DNA from: an uncultured Oscillospiraceae bacterium
GTDB taxonomy: Bacteria > Bacillota > Clostridia > Oscillospirales > Oscillospiraceae
DNA: 34,996 nt
Assembly: GCA_910579595.1 (NCBI GenBank)
Contig: CAJTVM010000021.1
Coordinates: forward strand, 1 to 34,996
Direction of reading: 5' to 3'
Notes under the pieces: generated by a model
What the model saw: the letters and a program-made list of their open reading frames with translations, nothing else
Told to the model about the DNA's origin: nothing
Database searches by the model: none
Translations under genes and position numbers: made by a program
Part shown: piece by piece, positions 16,206 through 23,756 of the stretch
Position numbering within the stretch: position 1 is the stretch's first letter
Layout of the letters: the number at the start of each line of letters is the position of its first letter

Positions 16206-17528
16206 TCAAAAGCATTGCAAAATTAACCAGACATTATCAAAGCACTTTTCCATTAAGTCTGATTTCCGAATAAAAAAGTAAATACGTCCGCAGTCCCCAA
16301 ACATCAACTCAAATCCATCCGCTTCCACAGTGTCTAACTGAAAAAGCAGTTGCCACTCATCCCGTGCTGTACGGAACGCCTCCTTAACAACCTCTGGCGG
16401 GGGCTGATCTCTGTCACCGCCCAAGTAATAGCCTTTGGATACAAGCTCACACGCCCCCGCCATGCTCCCCTGTATTGTGTTGGGCCAACCCAACAGCTTG
16501 GAGCAATTGTCCACTTCCGCTTCAATTTCAAGCTCCCATTGCAGGCTTTCAAAGTATTCATAGGGAAGATCGCGCTGGCGCTCATCAAATTCCATTTGAC
16601 AGGTGAAGTCCTCGTAATCGGGGAAACTTTTCTCCCTGCACATGGCAATGTTGATCGCCGGGAGGCGGAAATCCGCTTTCAGATTTTCCGGAACAACGGC
16701 GGGGGACAGGCTTTCTATATCCGGGAACCAAAAAACCTTGGCGTAGCCCCTATCCTTCGGATCAAAGCCCCATCGTTGGGATTCCAGCTCATAGAAAAAA
16801 GACAGCAGCCCCATATGAGGAAGGAGGCGGTCTTTGTCCAGCCGTTTCATCTCCGCGCAGTTAAATTGAGCCAGAAATGCCAGTGGATGCGGCTTTATCT
16901 GTTCATCCTCATAGGTGCCCGTCTCAAATACCGGCCAAATGAAGCTGTCTGGAACATCGGGAACGCCGCCAAATTTTGTGCACCCAACGGTGCAGGGACT
17001 TTCGCCCGCAATATCCAGCCGGATGGAATTGCGGCCCATAAGCCTCAACTCCTCCTTAAACTTCGAGAAATCATCATCCTCGCTTTCCCAAACCACATTC
17101 TCCGGGTCTTGGTAGGGCTCCAGCCCCATCTCATCCCAGGTTACCCCATAGGGCGCACCGCCGGATGTGTAACCGGCAATGAAGTAAAACTGATCGTCTG
17201 AATCAGGGAAGCGGTCATAAAAGTCTCGCAGCTTCTTTTCCTCTTTCTCCTGCCACAGTTGTTCCTGCCGCCGTTCCTCTGCTTGCCGCTTTACGGCAAT
17301 CTGCTCCGGCGTCAATGCGCCGATTTCGCCCAGATCATTGAGAGCAGTCATAACATCGACCTTGAATTCCTTCCGATATGCCTGGACAATATGGTCCCCT
17401 GTGCCCTCATAGACGACCAGCCACCGACGCGCCATGCGGATACGTGCACTATGTCTCGCCGCCTTGTTCCCTTGCTTTGCCCATTTCGGTGTGTTTGCAT
17501 ATTTATTTTTCTTCTTTTTCCCGCTCAT
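16206..17528 (-). CDS. DUF1963/YwqG-like protein with an extra N-terminal domain
   Basis: This is a 440-residue protein. The first 95 residues are basic (GKKKKNKYANTPKWAKQGN) and end in a segment with MTALNDLGEIGALTPEQ, followed by a charged helix (KRQAEERRQEQLWQEKEEKK). This looks like a small stand-alone Firmicute protein fused to the rest. From about residue 160 it matches DUF1963/YwqG: the GGxPDVPD-like block (FGGVPDVPDSFIWP), PLAFLAQFNCAEM, LLSFFYELES, and a C-terminal LLFQLDTVEADGFELMFGDCGRIYFFI. YwqG-type proteins have no agreed function. The start at ATG 17528 has GAGGGTG seven bases upstream and a near-ideal promoter. Base composition is more AT-rich than that of the flanking conjugation genes, so it is probably cargo. 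There is no clear terminator after it. Confidence 0.78.
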   Translation of the reverse strand: MSGKKKKNKYANTPKWAKQGNKAARHSARIRMARRWLVVYEGTGDHIVQAYRKEFKVDVMTALNDLGEIGALTPEQIAVKRQAEERRQEQLWQEKEEKKLRDFYDRFPDSDDQFYFIAGYTSGGAPYGVTWDEMGLEPYQDPENVVWESEDDDFSKFKEELRLMGRNSIRLDIAGESPCTVGCTKFGGVPDVPDSFIWPVFETGTYEDEQIKPHPLAFLAQFNCAEMKRLDKDRLLPHMGLLSFFYELESQRWGFDPKDRGYAKVFWFPDIESLSPAVVPENLKADFRLPAINIAMCREKSFPDYEDFTCQMEFDERQRDLPYEYFESLQWELEIEAEVDNCSKLLGWPNTIQGSMAGACELVSKGYYLGGDRDQPPPEVVKEAFRTARDEWQLLFQLDTVEADGFELMFGDCGRIYFFIRKSDLMEKCFDNVWLILQCF

Positions 17529-17568
17529 TTTCGCACCCTCATAAACGTTTTCAGGGAATTGTTGGCTA

Positions 17569-17597
17569 ATTATAGCATGGAAAAGAGTGAAAAACAA
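17569..17597 (-). promoter_or_regulatory. Extended -10 promoter of the DUF1963 gene
   Basis: On the minus strand TTGTTT (17592-17597), a 17-base spacer ending TGC and a perfect TATAAT (17569-17574) form an extended -10 promoter (TG-n-TATAAT). The start point falls about 35 bases before the ATG at 17528. Confidence 0.7.
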
Positions 17598-17606
17598 GAA
17601 CGTGCT

Positions 17607-17885
17607 TCAACCCTGGCCCTGTTTCTGTCGATTTATCCTGTCCAGCACCGCCCGTTGTGCCGGGGACAGCACGCGGGGCGGCGCTACCTTCAGCCATTTC
17701 TTAGGCAGCTCAAAGGTCAGACCACCCCACTGATTGACGGCAGTCTGACGCACCTGCTCCGGGTGGGTCTGGCACAGTTTCAACAGCCGCGCTTTCAAAG
17801 CCTCGTTGTGGGTGTAGACGCTGGCGGTGCGCTCGGCCTCGTTGAAATTGATGATCGTTTCCTTCTCAATGTTGGTCAGCTGCAT
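17607..17885 (-). CDS. Conserved-looking small element protein, unknown function
   Basis: The 92-residue protein begins MQLTNIEKETIINFNEAER and contains a central helical part (HNEALKARLLKLCQTHPEQVRQT) and a basic tail (ELPKKWLKVAPPRVLSPAQRA). I recall similar short proteins in Tn1549-like elements but cannot name a function. The ATG at 17885 has GAGGT about seven bases upstream and lies four bases after the stop of the preceding gene, so the two are coupled. It is the last gene of the topoisomerase-to-here run; the promoter of the next gene lies directly downstream. Confidence 0.72.
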   Translation of the reverse strand: MQLTNIEKETIINFNEAERTASVYTHNEALKARLLKLCQTHPEQVRQTAVNQWGGLTFELPKKWLKVAPPRVLSPAQRAVLDRINRQKQGQG

Positions 17886-17889
17886 GGCG

Positions 17890-18744
17890 TTACCTCTCTG
17901 CCCCATGTTGGCGTTTGTCAGGAGAAACGGCGCCATGGGCGCGGCTCCCAGCCTCCTGCTGGCACAGACGCAGAGCGTCCCGCAAAGAGGGTTTGGGGAC
18001 TTTGCTGGCTGCGGCATCCCGCAAGGTTTCCAATATGTCCACGCGAACGGGTTCCAGAGAAGAACCGCCCAAAACCGTCCGGCACTCTAAAATATTCTGC
18101 ACGGCCAGCCGGTGGATCTGCCAGGGATCGTCCCGTATGTCCGCCGCGACCTCCATCCGGCCACAGTCCAACTGTTGCATGGTGCCCCTGTCAAAAAGGG
18201 TAAAGTCATAGGTGGTGTAGCAGTCATCGCGGGAATAATCGCGCTCATCTTTGCTGGTTTTGATATGAAGATATGCGATCCCACCCACTAAAAAGAGGGC
18301 TTCGTCCTCGGTCGCTAATTCGTCAAACCTGGGGTGTACGTTATTGATGATACCGTCGATCTGATTATGGTTCTGCTCCATACTCAACTCGGCGGTTTTC
18401 AAGCAGTTTTCCAGCAGGCCACGCAGCCTATTGTAGGCAAGCAGGTCCACGGACCAGCACGATAGCGCCCCCGCCTGCTTAAACGCAACAATGTCGCCGG
18501 ATTCTACAAATCCATTGGCCCGATATTCATCCAGTATGGCAAGGACATCCACACCCTCCATAATCGGGCCGGTGGTGATCAGGTCAAAACCGCTTTCTAT
18601 GGGGCTTCCTCCAGACAGCCGTACCCGCTCCAAAGGCTCGGGGCGGCCGTCAATTTCCCCAGCCCGAAAGCGGTAGACCGCCGCCGCATCCCCCGATTTA
18701 GAAAGGAATTCGGCTTCCCGCGTCCGGCTCTGTTTTCTGTCCAT
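17890..18744 (-). CDS. YodL/DUF4316-like element protein
   Basis: This is a 284-residue protein. The first half (AVYRFRAGEI, then FVESGDIVAFKQAGALSCWSVDLLAYNRL) follows the layout of the YodL-type domain seen in conjugative elements, where a 'SVGDVVVL...YYVD...GF' segment occupies this place. The segment LSMEQNHNQIDGIINN matches the DUF4316 'MSxEQNYNMIDGxxNN' motif that usually follows YodL. An additional beta-rich stretch (DEALFLVGGIAYLHIKTS, DYSRDDCYTTYDFTLFD) is inserted here. The C terminus has VPKPSLRDALRL, a form of the motif shared with four other proteins of this element. ATG 18744 has GGAGG nine bases upstream; the gene starts three bases after the XRE gene. YodL/DUF4316 assignment is by recalled pattern and is moderate. 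Confidence 0.6.
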   Translation of the reverse strand: MDRKQSRTREAEFLSKSGDAAAVYRFRAGEIDGRPEPLERVRLSGGSPIESGFDLITTGPIMEGVDVLAILDEYRANGFVESGDIVAFKQAGALSCWSVDLLAYNRLRGLLENCLKTAELSMEQNHNQIDGIINNVHPRFDELATEDEALFLVGGIAYLHIKTSKDERDYSRDDCYTTYDFTLFDRGTMQQLDCGRMEVAADIRDDPWQIHRLAVQNILECRTVLGGSSLEPVRVDILETLRDAAASKVPKPSLRDALRLCQQEAGSRAHGAVSPDKRQHGAER

Positions 18745-18746
18745 CT

Positions 18747-19178
18747 TCAATCTCCTCCACCCTCCATCTGTGCCGCATATTGATCGGCACACCGGCACAG
18801 ATCCTGATGGACTCCGTCGATCACGGCCAACACGGCACGAATGGCGGCATCCACCGCCTCCAGCACGGAAGTGTTGTCATAGTCCTCCGCCGTCAGCGCC
18901 AGCAGTTCCGCCACCGTTTCCTCGTTCAGCCCCAGCCGGATCGCCAGCTCCTCCGTGCCGGGGAACCTGTCCCCTCCATCCAGAAACCACCCATAGGGCT
19001 TCCCGAAAAACCGGGCAATGGCCTGGAATTGGTACACATCCGGGGCTGTGATCCCATTCAGCCAGCGGTTTACCACCGGCACAGCCACATCCAGGTGGCG
19101 CGCCAGTTTCTCCCGGCGCACCCCGCTGACGTCCAGCGCCTCGTTCAATCGTTCATCAAACATTCTCTTATTGTCCAT
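18747..19178 (-). CDS. XRE-family helix-turn-helix regulator
   Basis: This is a 143-residue protein. An HTH_3 type domain covers about residues 5-65: FDERLNEALDVSGVRREKLARHLDVAVPVVNRWLNG, with the recognition helix around VPVVNRWLNG. The rest is acidic and helical (LNEETVAELLALTAEDYDN) and may bind a partner or oligomerise. It probably represses an element promoter; no operator can be assigned. I use ATG 19178, which gives better spacing to AAGGGG than the ATG two codons upstream. It overlaps the end of the topoisomerase gene by 11 bases. Confidence 0.85.
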   Translation of the reverse strand: MDNKRMFDERLNEALDVSGVRREKLARHLDVAVPVVNRWLNGITAPDVYQFQAIARFFGKPYGWFLDGGDRFPGTEELAIRLGLNEETVAELLALTAEDYDNTSVLEAVDAAIRAVLAVIDGVHQDLCRCADQYAAQMEGGGD

Positions 19179-21315
19179 CCTCATGCCCCTTTTCCTTGTC
19201 AAATTCCACCTTATAGCGCACAAACTTCCCACCGTCATCATCCAGCACAACGGTGGCGTCATAGAAAACGCCTTTTTTCTCGGAAAACAGGCCGGTCAAT
19301 GCCACGCACCCGTTTTTCAAAAGAGAAGCGGCAATTTTCTTTGTCAGCTCCTTGTGTTTGCCGGTAAAAAAGCGGTCATTTTTCCACAGGGCAAAGCCGC
19401 AGGGCGGCTTATCGTAATAGCCCTCGCAGAAAAAGCTCTTTTGGCCCTCCACCACGTTTTTGCCGCAGCGGGGGCACTTCCCAATTACAGCCCGCCCGGA
19501 CTGGGACAGGGCGGCGGAGGCAACGCTCACACCGGCATAGGTCTGGACCAGCCCGCGCACCATGTCCACGATGCCGTTCATGAAAGCGTCCGGGGGCAGC
19601 TCCCCGCGCTCCACCGCCCCCAGCCGTTCCTCCCACTCGGCGGTCAGCTTGGCGGATTTCAGCTGGTCAGGCATGACCCGGATGAGGTCAATCCCCTTTT
19701 GCGTGGGGATCAGCTGCCTGCCCTCCCGCACCACAAAACCGGAGCGCACCAGCTTTTCAATGGTGGCAGCACGGGTGGCGGGAGTTCCTAAACCCTTGTG
19801 CGCGGCGTCATCGGGCATATCCTCCGCGCCGGTGCGCTCCATGGCCGCGAGCAGGGTGTCCTCATTAAAATGCGCCGGGGGCGCGGTTGTGCCCACTTTT
19901 AAGGCCGCGTCTCCGCCTTCCAACCGCTGGCCCTCAGCCAGCTCAGGCAGGACCGGGCACTTGGGCGGCGCGGCATAGGCCCGCCAACCGATACCACGCA
20001 CAGTCCTGCCCCTGGCGGTGAAACGATGCCCGCCGCACTCCGCCGTCACCACGGTTTCGGCGTACTGATAGGGGCTGCTGACAGCCCGAACCAGTCCCAG
20101 CGCCACCAGCCGCAGAATCTCCCGCTCCCCAGTGGGAAGGGAATCCAGTTCCGCGCCGGCGGCATTCCGGGTGGGGATCAGCGCATGGTGATCCGTGACC
20201 TTTCCGCTGTCGCACACTTGGGCGGCGGTTACGCTGCCCGCCGGCTGTACCCCGCAGATCCGGGCGGCAATGGGCGCCAGTGTCCGCGCCGTTTCCTCCA
20301 TATCATCGGTGAGATACCGGCTGTCCGTCCGGGGATAGGTGGCCAGCCGCTTCTCATAGAGGCTCTGCAAATAATCAAGGGTCTGCTGGGCGGTGTAGCC
20401 CAACAGCCGGTTGGCCTCCCGCTGGAGGGTGGTCAGGTCATAGAGGGCCGGGGGGCGCTCCGTTCTCTCTTTCCGATCCACCACCGTCACCGTCGCCGAT
20501 GTGCCCAGACAGGCTTTGCGCAGCCTTTCCGCCGCCGTTTTGGACGAAAACCGTTCGCTGACCGCCGTCAGCCCGTTTAGCTTCAGTTCCACCGTGTAGA
20601 ATTTTTCCTTCTGAAATCCGGCAATCGCCGCCTCCCGCTCCACCAGGAGGGCCAGCGTAGGGGTCAGCACCCGGCCCACATTCAGCGTTTTCCCTTTGTA
20701 GAGGGTGGTGAACAGTCGGGTGGCGTTGATCCCCACCAGCCAATCCGCCTTGGCGCGGCACAGGGCGGCGGCGTACAGATTGTCGTAGCTGGCGCTGTCC
20801 AGCAGATTGTCGAACCCCCGGCAGATGGCGGGCTCCTCCATGGAGGAGATCCAAAGGCGCTTTATCGGTTTGGTACAGCCGCACAGATCGTAGACCAGGC
20901 GGAAGATCAGCTCCCCCTCCCGGCCCGCGTCGGTGGCGCACACCACCGTGTCCACATCATCCCGGCCCATGAGGCAGCGCAGGATATCAAACTGCTTTTG
21001 GGTGTCCGGCAGCACCCGGTACTGCCAGGGGTGGGGGATAATGGGCAGATCGTTATAGTTCCACTTGGAGTAGCGGGGATCATAGGCGTCGGCGGGGGCC
21101 AGCTCCACCAAATGGCCCACGCACCAGCTCACCAGCCAGTCAGTCTCGCCTGTCGGCTCGGTCGGCGCTTCTAAGTGCCCTTGGCACTTAGAGGTCGCCA
21201 CTGGCGACCCGCGCCCCTCCCAATATCCGTCCCGTTTTGCCCCGGCCTCCAGCACCTGGGAGATGGCACGGGCCACGGACGGCTTTTCAGCGATTACGAG
21301 TTGCGTGTTTTCCAC
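19168..21315 (-). CDS. topB: DNA topoisomerase III with a palindrome-encoded insert
   Basis: The 715-residue type IA topoisomerase acts by single-strand passage and would resolve element DNA during transfer. The Toprim domain opens with LVIAEKPSVARAI and continues with CATDAGREGELIF (about 127-137). The catalytic tyrosine is Tyr327 in ATYPRTDSRYL. The C terminus has a zinc-ribbon-like CPRCGK...FFCEG region and a basic tail. Between EGRG and LVSWCVGHLVELAP there are about 24 residues (37-60) where relatives I recall have a single tyrosine. The bases there form two adjacent palindromes (21170-21209), suggesting an in-frame insertion. Start is GTG at 21315 with GGAAAGGA upstream, and it overlaps the small Cys-rich gene by 29 bases. 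Confidence 0.93.
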   Translation of the reverse strand: MENTQLVIAEKPSVARAISQVLEAGAKRDGYWEGRGSPVATSKCQGHLEAPTEPTGETDWLVSWCVGHLVELAPADAYDPRYSKWNYNDLPIIPHPWQYRVLPDTQKQFDILRCLMGRDDVDTVVCATDAGREGELIFRLVYDLCGCTKPIKRLWISSMEEPAICRGFDNLLDSASYDNLYAAALCRAKADWLVGINATRLFTTLYKGKTLNVGRVLTPTLALLVEREAAIAGFQKEKFYTVELKLNGLTAVSERFSSKTAAERLRKACLGTSATVTVVDRKERTERPPALYDLTTLQREANRLLGYTAQQTLDYLQSLYEKRLATYPRTDSRYLTDDMEETARTLAPIAARICGVQPAGSVTAAQVCDSGKVTDHHALIPTRNAAGAELDSLPTGEREILRLVALGLVRAVSSPYQYAETVVTAECGGHRFTARGRTVRGIGWRAYAAPPKCPVLPELAEGQRLEGGDAALKVGTTAPPAHFNEDTLLAAMERTGAEDMPDDAAHKGLGTPATRAATIEKLVRSGFVVREGRQLIPTQKGIDLIRVMPDQLKSAKLTAEWEERLGAVERGELPPDAFMNGIVDMVRGLVQTYAGVSVASAALSQSGRAVIGKCPRCGKNVVEGQKSFFCEGYYDKPPCGFALWKNDRFFTGKHKELTKKIAASLLKNGCVALTGLFSEKKGVFYDATVVLDDDGGKFVRYKVEFDKEKGHEDGQ
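21170..21209. repeat. Two abutting perfect palindromes within topB
   Basis: TCTAAGTGCC and GGCACTTAGA (21170-21179 and 21183-21192, loop CTT) form a perfect 10-base-pair hairpin. GGTCGCCA and TGGCGACC (21193-21200 and 21202-21209, one-base loop) form a perfect 8-base-pair hairpin right next to it. They lie in the extra coding segment of topB, which spans roughly 21137-21209. No second copy is obvious in this window. Confidence 0.75.
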
Positions 21316-21490
21316 TTCCTTTCCATATTTTTCGGTAGCATATGCCCAGGCAGGGCCTGTCCCTGCCGTAGGTGCACCCGTGACAGGGGTGTCCGGGGGG
21401 AAAGGGGGGCGGCGGGAAATCCGCCGACCCCCTTTCCTCGGGCGTCTGTGTCATAATTTTTTCATAGGGGCTGTCTGTGAAGCGCGTCAT
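21287..21490 (-). CDS. Small Cys-rich element protein
   Basis: The 67-residue protein begins MTRFTDSPYEKIM and carries HPCHGCTYGRDRPCLGICYRKIW, with four or five cysteines arranged as C-x2-C ... C-x3-C, which could bind zinc. A short N-terminal peptide like this followed by a 'C-x2-C-x-YGRxxPC' box is familiar to me from related elements, but I know of no function. It is coupled to DUF4366 by an ATGA overlap and runs 29 bases into the topoisomerase gene. The overlap on both sides and the Cys pattern are the reasons to accept it. Confidence 0.6.
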   Translation of the reverse strand: MTRFTDSPYEKIMTQTPEERGSADFPPPPFPPGHPCHGCTYGRDRPCLGICYRKIWKGSGKHATRNR

Positions 21491-22578
21491 GTATCGTCCC
21501 CATCCCCGTAATACGCGGGATAGTCCGGCTCCTCGGGCTCGGGGCAGGAAACGGGATCGGGCAGATCATCCTCGTTTACCGTGGGTTCCTCCTCGCCAGT
21601 CCCCGTCAGCTCATCCAGATCCTCCGCCTCGGCCAGCTCCTTTTTGGGCTTGTAGATTTTCAGGTAATAGCCCGCGCCGCCCACAGCCAGCACCACAATC
21701 AAAACCAGGATGATCGTCCCGGCCCCGCCGCCGGACTGTCGCTCCGGTTCCAGATCTGACGGTTCGGCGGTTACGGTGCCGGCGCAGTCCTGGTAGGACA
21801 GGAAACAGACGGGGCACCCGGCCTCCACCGCGCCGGGAACACACTTTTCCTTGCAGGTGCAGACCGGCGCGGGGTCAGGGACTGCGGACACCCCGCCACC
21901 CTCCGGCTCCTTTTCCTTCTCAGCCAGCGCCATCAGATCGGATTCCGTGACCGCGTTGAGAAAGTAGACATTTTCGCTGTCCCGCTGGCGGTCGATGACC
22001 AGGTAAAACACATTTTCATCCGGGGTGGCGATGGTGAAGAACTCCCGTCCGCCATCCTCAGAAACATTGTCAATCACCGTCCCCTGGCCACCGGGCGGGG
22101 CAACCGGCCCTGCGGAGGGCTGGGGATCGGCGCTGGGCGCGGCGGGCGCGTCCGTGGCGCTGGGCTGGGACGGCACAGAAGTTTGGACGTTATCGGTGGT
22201 GTTGAAGCATCGGATATACTGGGATTTTTCATAGACGATCCCAGCCTGGTCCGTTACCTTCACATAGATGGAGCAGTTTTCCGTGATTTCCACCACGGTG
22301 AACCATTGGTTCCCGGTTTGCACCAAATCGCCGGTGATGTCCCGCCAGCTCCCACCGCCTACCTGGACCTGGGCGTTCTCAAAGCCCTTCTCGGCGTTGT
22401 CGGTGATACAAAGCTCCACCTCCGCCCGCTGGGTAGCCCAGCCGGTGGGCGGGGTGATGCGGATGGTGATGTCCTGTTCCTGGCTGTTGTCATCAAAGGC
22501 CAGGGCCGTGCCGGTCAGGGACAGCGCCATGACCAGGCACAGCAGGACGCAGAAAATAGGCCGTAATTTACTGTTCAA
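21487..22578 (-). CDS. DUF4366 (CD1107-like) secreted, membrane-anchored protein
   Basis: This is a 363-residue protein. A clear signal peptide (about 1-28, IFCVLLCLVMALSLTGTALA) precedes a beta-rich extracellular region that begins ITIRITPPTGWATQRAEVEL. A Pro/Ala/Ser/Asp-rich linker follows, then FFTIATPDENVFYLVIDRQ, a Cys-rich box (CTCKEKC...CPVCF...C) and one C-terminal membrane helix (about 293-311). The tail is acidic and cytoplasmic (EEEPTVNEDDLPDP). This is the layout of DUF4366 proteins of Tn1549-like elements, which probably form part of the outer face of the transfer channel. The start is TTG at 22578, ten bases after GGAGGG and overlapping the DUF4315 stop. Confidence 0.87.
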   Translation of the reverse strand: MNSKLRPIFCVLLCLVMALSLTGTALAFDDNSQEQDITIRITPPTGWATQRAEVELCITDNAEKGFENAQVQVGGGSWRDITGDLVQTGNQWFTVVEITENCSIYVKVTDQAGIVYEKSQYIRCFNTTDNVQTSVPSQPSATDAPAAPSADPQPSAGPVAPPGGQGTVIDNVSEDGGREFFTIATPDENVFYLVIDRQRDSENVYFLNAVTESDLMALAEKEKEPEGGGVSAVPDPAPVCTCKEKCVPGAVEAGCPVCFLSYQDCAGTVTAEPSDLEPERQSGGGAGTIILVLIVVLAVGGAGYYLKIYKPKKELAEAEDLDELTGTGEEEPTVNEDDLPDPVSCPEPEEPDYPAYYGDGDDT

Positions 22579-22834
22579 GTTGGCTTAACCCTCCTATATC
22601 AGTTGATTTTTCTTGGGGCGGCTGCTGCGTCGCCTGGATCAGCTTCAGCAGATCCCGCAGCTCCTCCGGGGAGGAGGCCACGCCGTGGACCAGCCGCAGG
22701 ATCTCCGTATTTTCCAGCTCGGTGAGCTGGCGCTCAAAATCACGGGCACGGGCCTGCCACTGGCTGGCCTTCTCCCGGGCGTTGGACAGGTCGGCGCGGA
22801 TCCGCTCCCGCTTGGCCTCAAACGCGTCACGCAC
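22568..22834 (-). CDS. DUF4315 family small coiled-coil protein
   Basis: The 88-residue protein is mostly a long charged helix (AKRERIRADLSNAREKASQWQARARDFERQLTELENTEIL) followed by LVHGVASSPEELRDLLKL, the usual DUF4315 arrangement of coiled coil plus a short helical end. Its function is unknown, and it normally sits beside DUF4366 in these elements, as here. I use GTG at 22834 because GGAGGTG lies just upstream; an ATG ten codons earlier would place that site inside the gene. It overlaps the radical SAM gene by eight bases and the DUF4366 gene by 11. Confidence 0.8.
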   Translation of the reverse strand: MRDAFEAKRERIRADLSNAREKASQWQARARDFERQLTELENTEILRLVHGVASSPEELRDLLKLIQATQQPPQEKSTDIGGLSQLEQ

Positions 22835-23738
22835 GTTTCCCACCTCCCGCCATGCTGGGCACATAGTCCGCGAAATGGGGGACTGCCCGGAATATCCGTT
22901 TATTGTTCACCCACCGCTGGAGCTGCCGGGTGATGGGCGGCGCGCTGGGGCGCTCATACACCATCACATAGGGGTCGTAACCCATGCTCCGCAGGGTTTC
23001 CACCCGATACAGATCCTGCTCATGGGTGCTGCCGTAGTTGGTGAGCACATACACCCGGAGCCGCCGGAAATCGTGGATGTTGGTCAGCTCCAGAAACCGC
23101 CGGAAACAGGGCGTCAAATCCACGTTGGGATCGTCCCAGGCGAAATGAATTGTCTTTGTCCGCACCCGGTTGAGCAGCGCGGCGTTGTCCGGCGTGACGA
23201 GCCGGATATCAAGCCCTTGAGAGAAATCCACCCATGCGCGGCTGTCCGCAAGCTGTAAAATCAGCCGCTCATGGTCTGGACAGGCCAGCAGGTTGGCGTC
23301 CAGCAGCTTGATCTCCCGCTGCCCATCCCAAAACTCGGACAGGTCTGCCACCTGACGGCTGTGCCGCCCCTCTTTTCCGCTGACAATACAAAATCCGCAG
23401 TCCCTGGGGCACCCACGGGTCAAAAAGCCGTAGGCGGTGCCGGGAAACTGCGGATATAAACCACAGTCCGGGCGGCTGTGTTCCACCGCGTCCGGAAGGT
23501 TGGACCCACCGGGGCCGTAGCCCGTGCCGCCGCAAAAGACATGGGCGGCGTTGGGAATTACCAAGCTGTCCCTGGAATAGCTGTCGGTGAACACCCGGCT
23601 TTTGTAAACGATGTCATAGCTGCCGTCCGGGGTCCACCACTCCACGGTGTTCCCCTGGGTTTTATGATAAGTAGAAAGCTTCATCAGACACAGGTTGGGC
23701 CAGTTGTGGCTGTCCACGTCGATTAAACCGACTTTCAT
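22827..23738 (-). CDS. Radical SAM protein of a conjugative element
   Basis: The 303-residue protein has the iron-sulfur motif C-x3-C-x2-C as TRGCPRDCGFC (Cys110, Cys114, Cys117). Downstream strands fit a radical SAM barrel: REIKLLDANLLACPD, WVDFSQGLDIRLVTPD, TIHFAWDDPNVD, RLRVYVLTNYG. The N terminus (MKVGLIDVDSHNWPNLCLMKLSTYHK) resembles a degenerate cobalamin-binding start but lacks the usual cofactor motif. The substrate is unknown. Similar genes occur in the transfer modules of Tn1549-like elements, so it is probably a module component and not a passenger. ATG 23738 has GGAGG seven bases upstream; it follows the wall-hydrolase gene by 18 bases. Confidence 0.88.
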   Translation of the reverse strand: MKVGLIDVDSHNWPNLCLMKLSTYHKTQGNTVEWWTPDGSYDIVYKSRVFTDSYSRDSLVIPNAAHVFCGGTGYGPGGSNLPDAVEHSRPDCGLYPQFPGTAYGFLTRGCPRDCGFCIVSGKEGRHSRQVADLSEFWDGQREIKLLDANLLACPDHERLILQLADSRAWVDFSQGLDIRLVTPDNAALLNRVRTKTIHFAWDDPNVDLTPCFRRFLELTNIHDFRRLRVYVLTNYGSTHEQDLYRVETLRSMGYDPYVMVYERPSAPPITRQLQRWVNNKRIFRAVPHFADYVPSMAGGGKRA

Positions 23739-23756
23739 TTTGATTCCTCCAATCGT

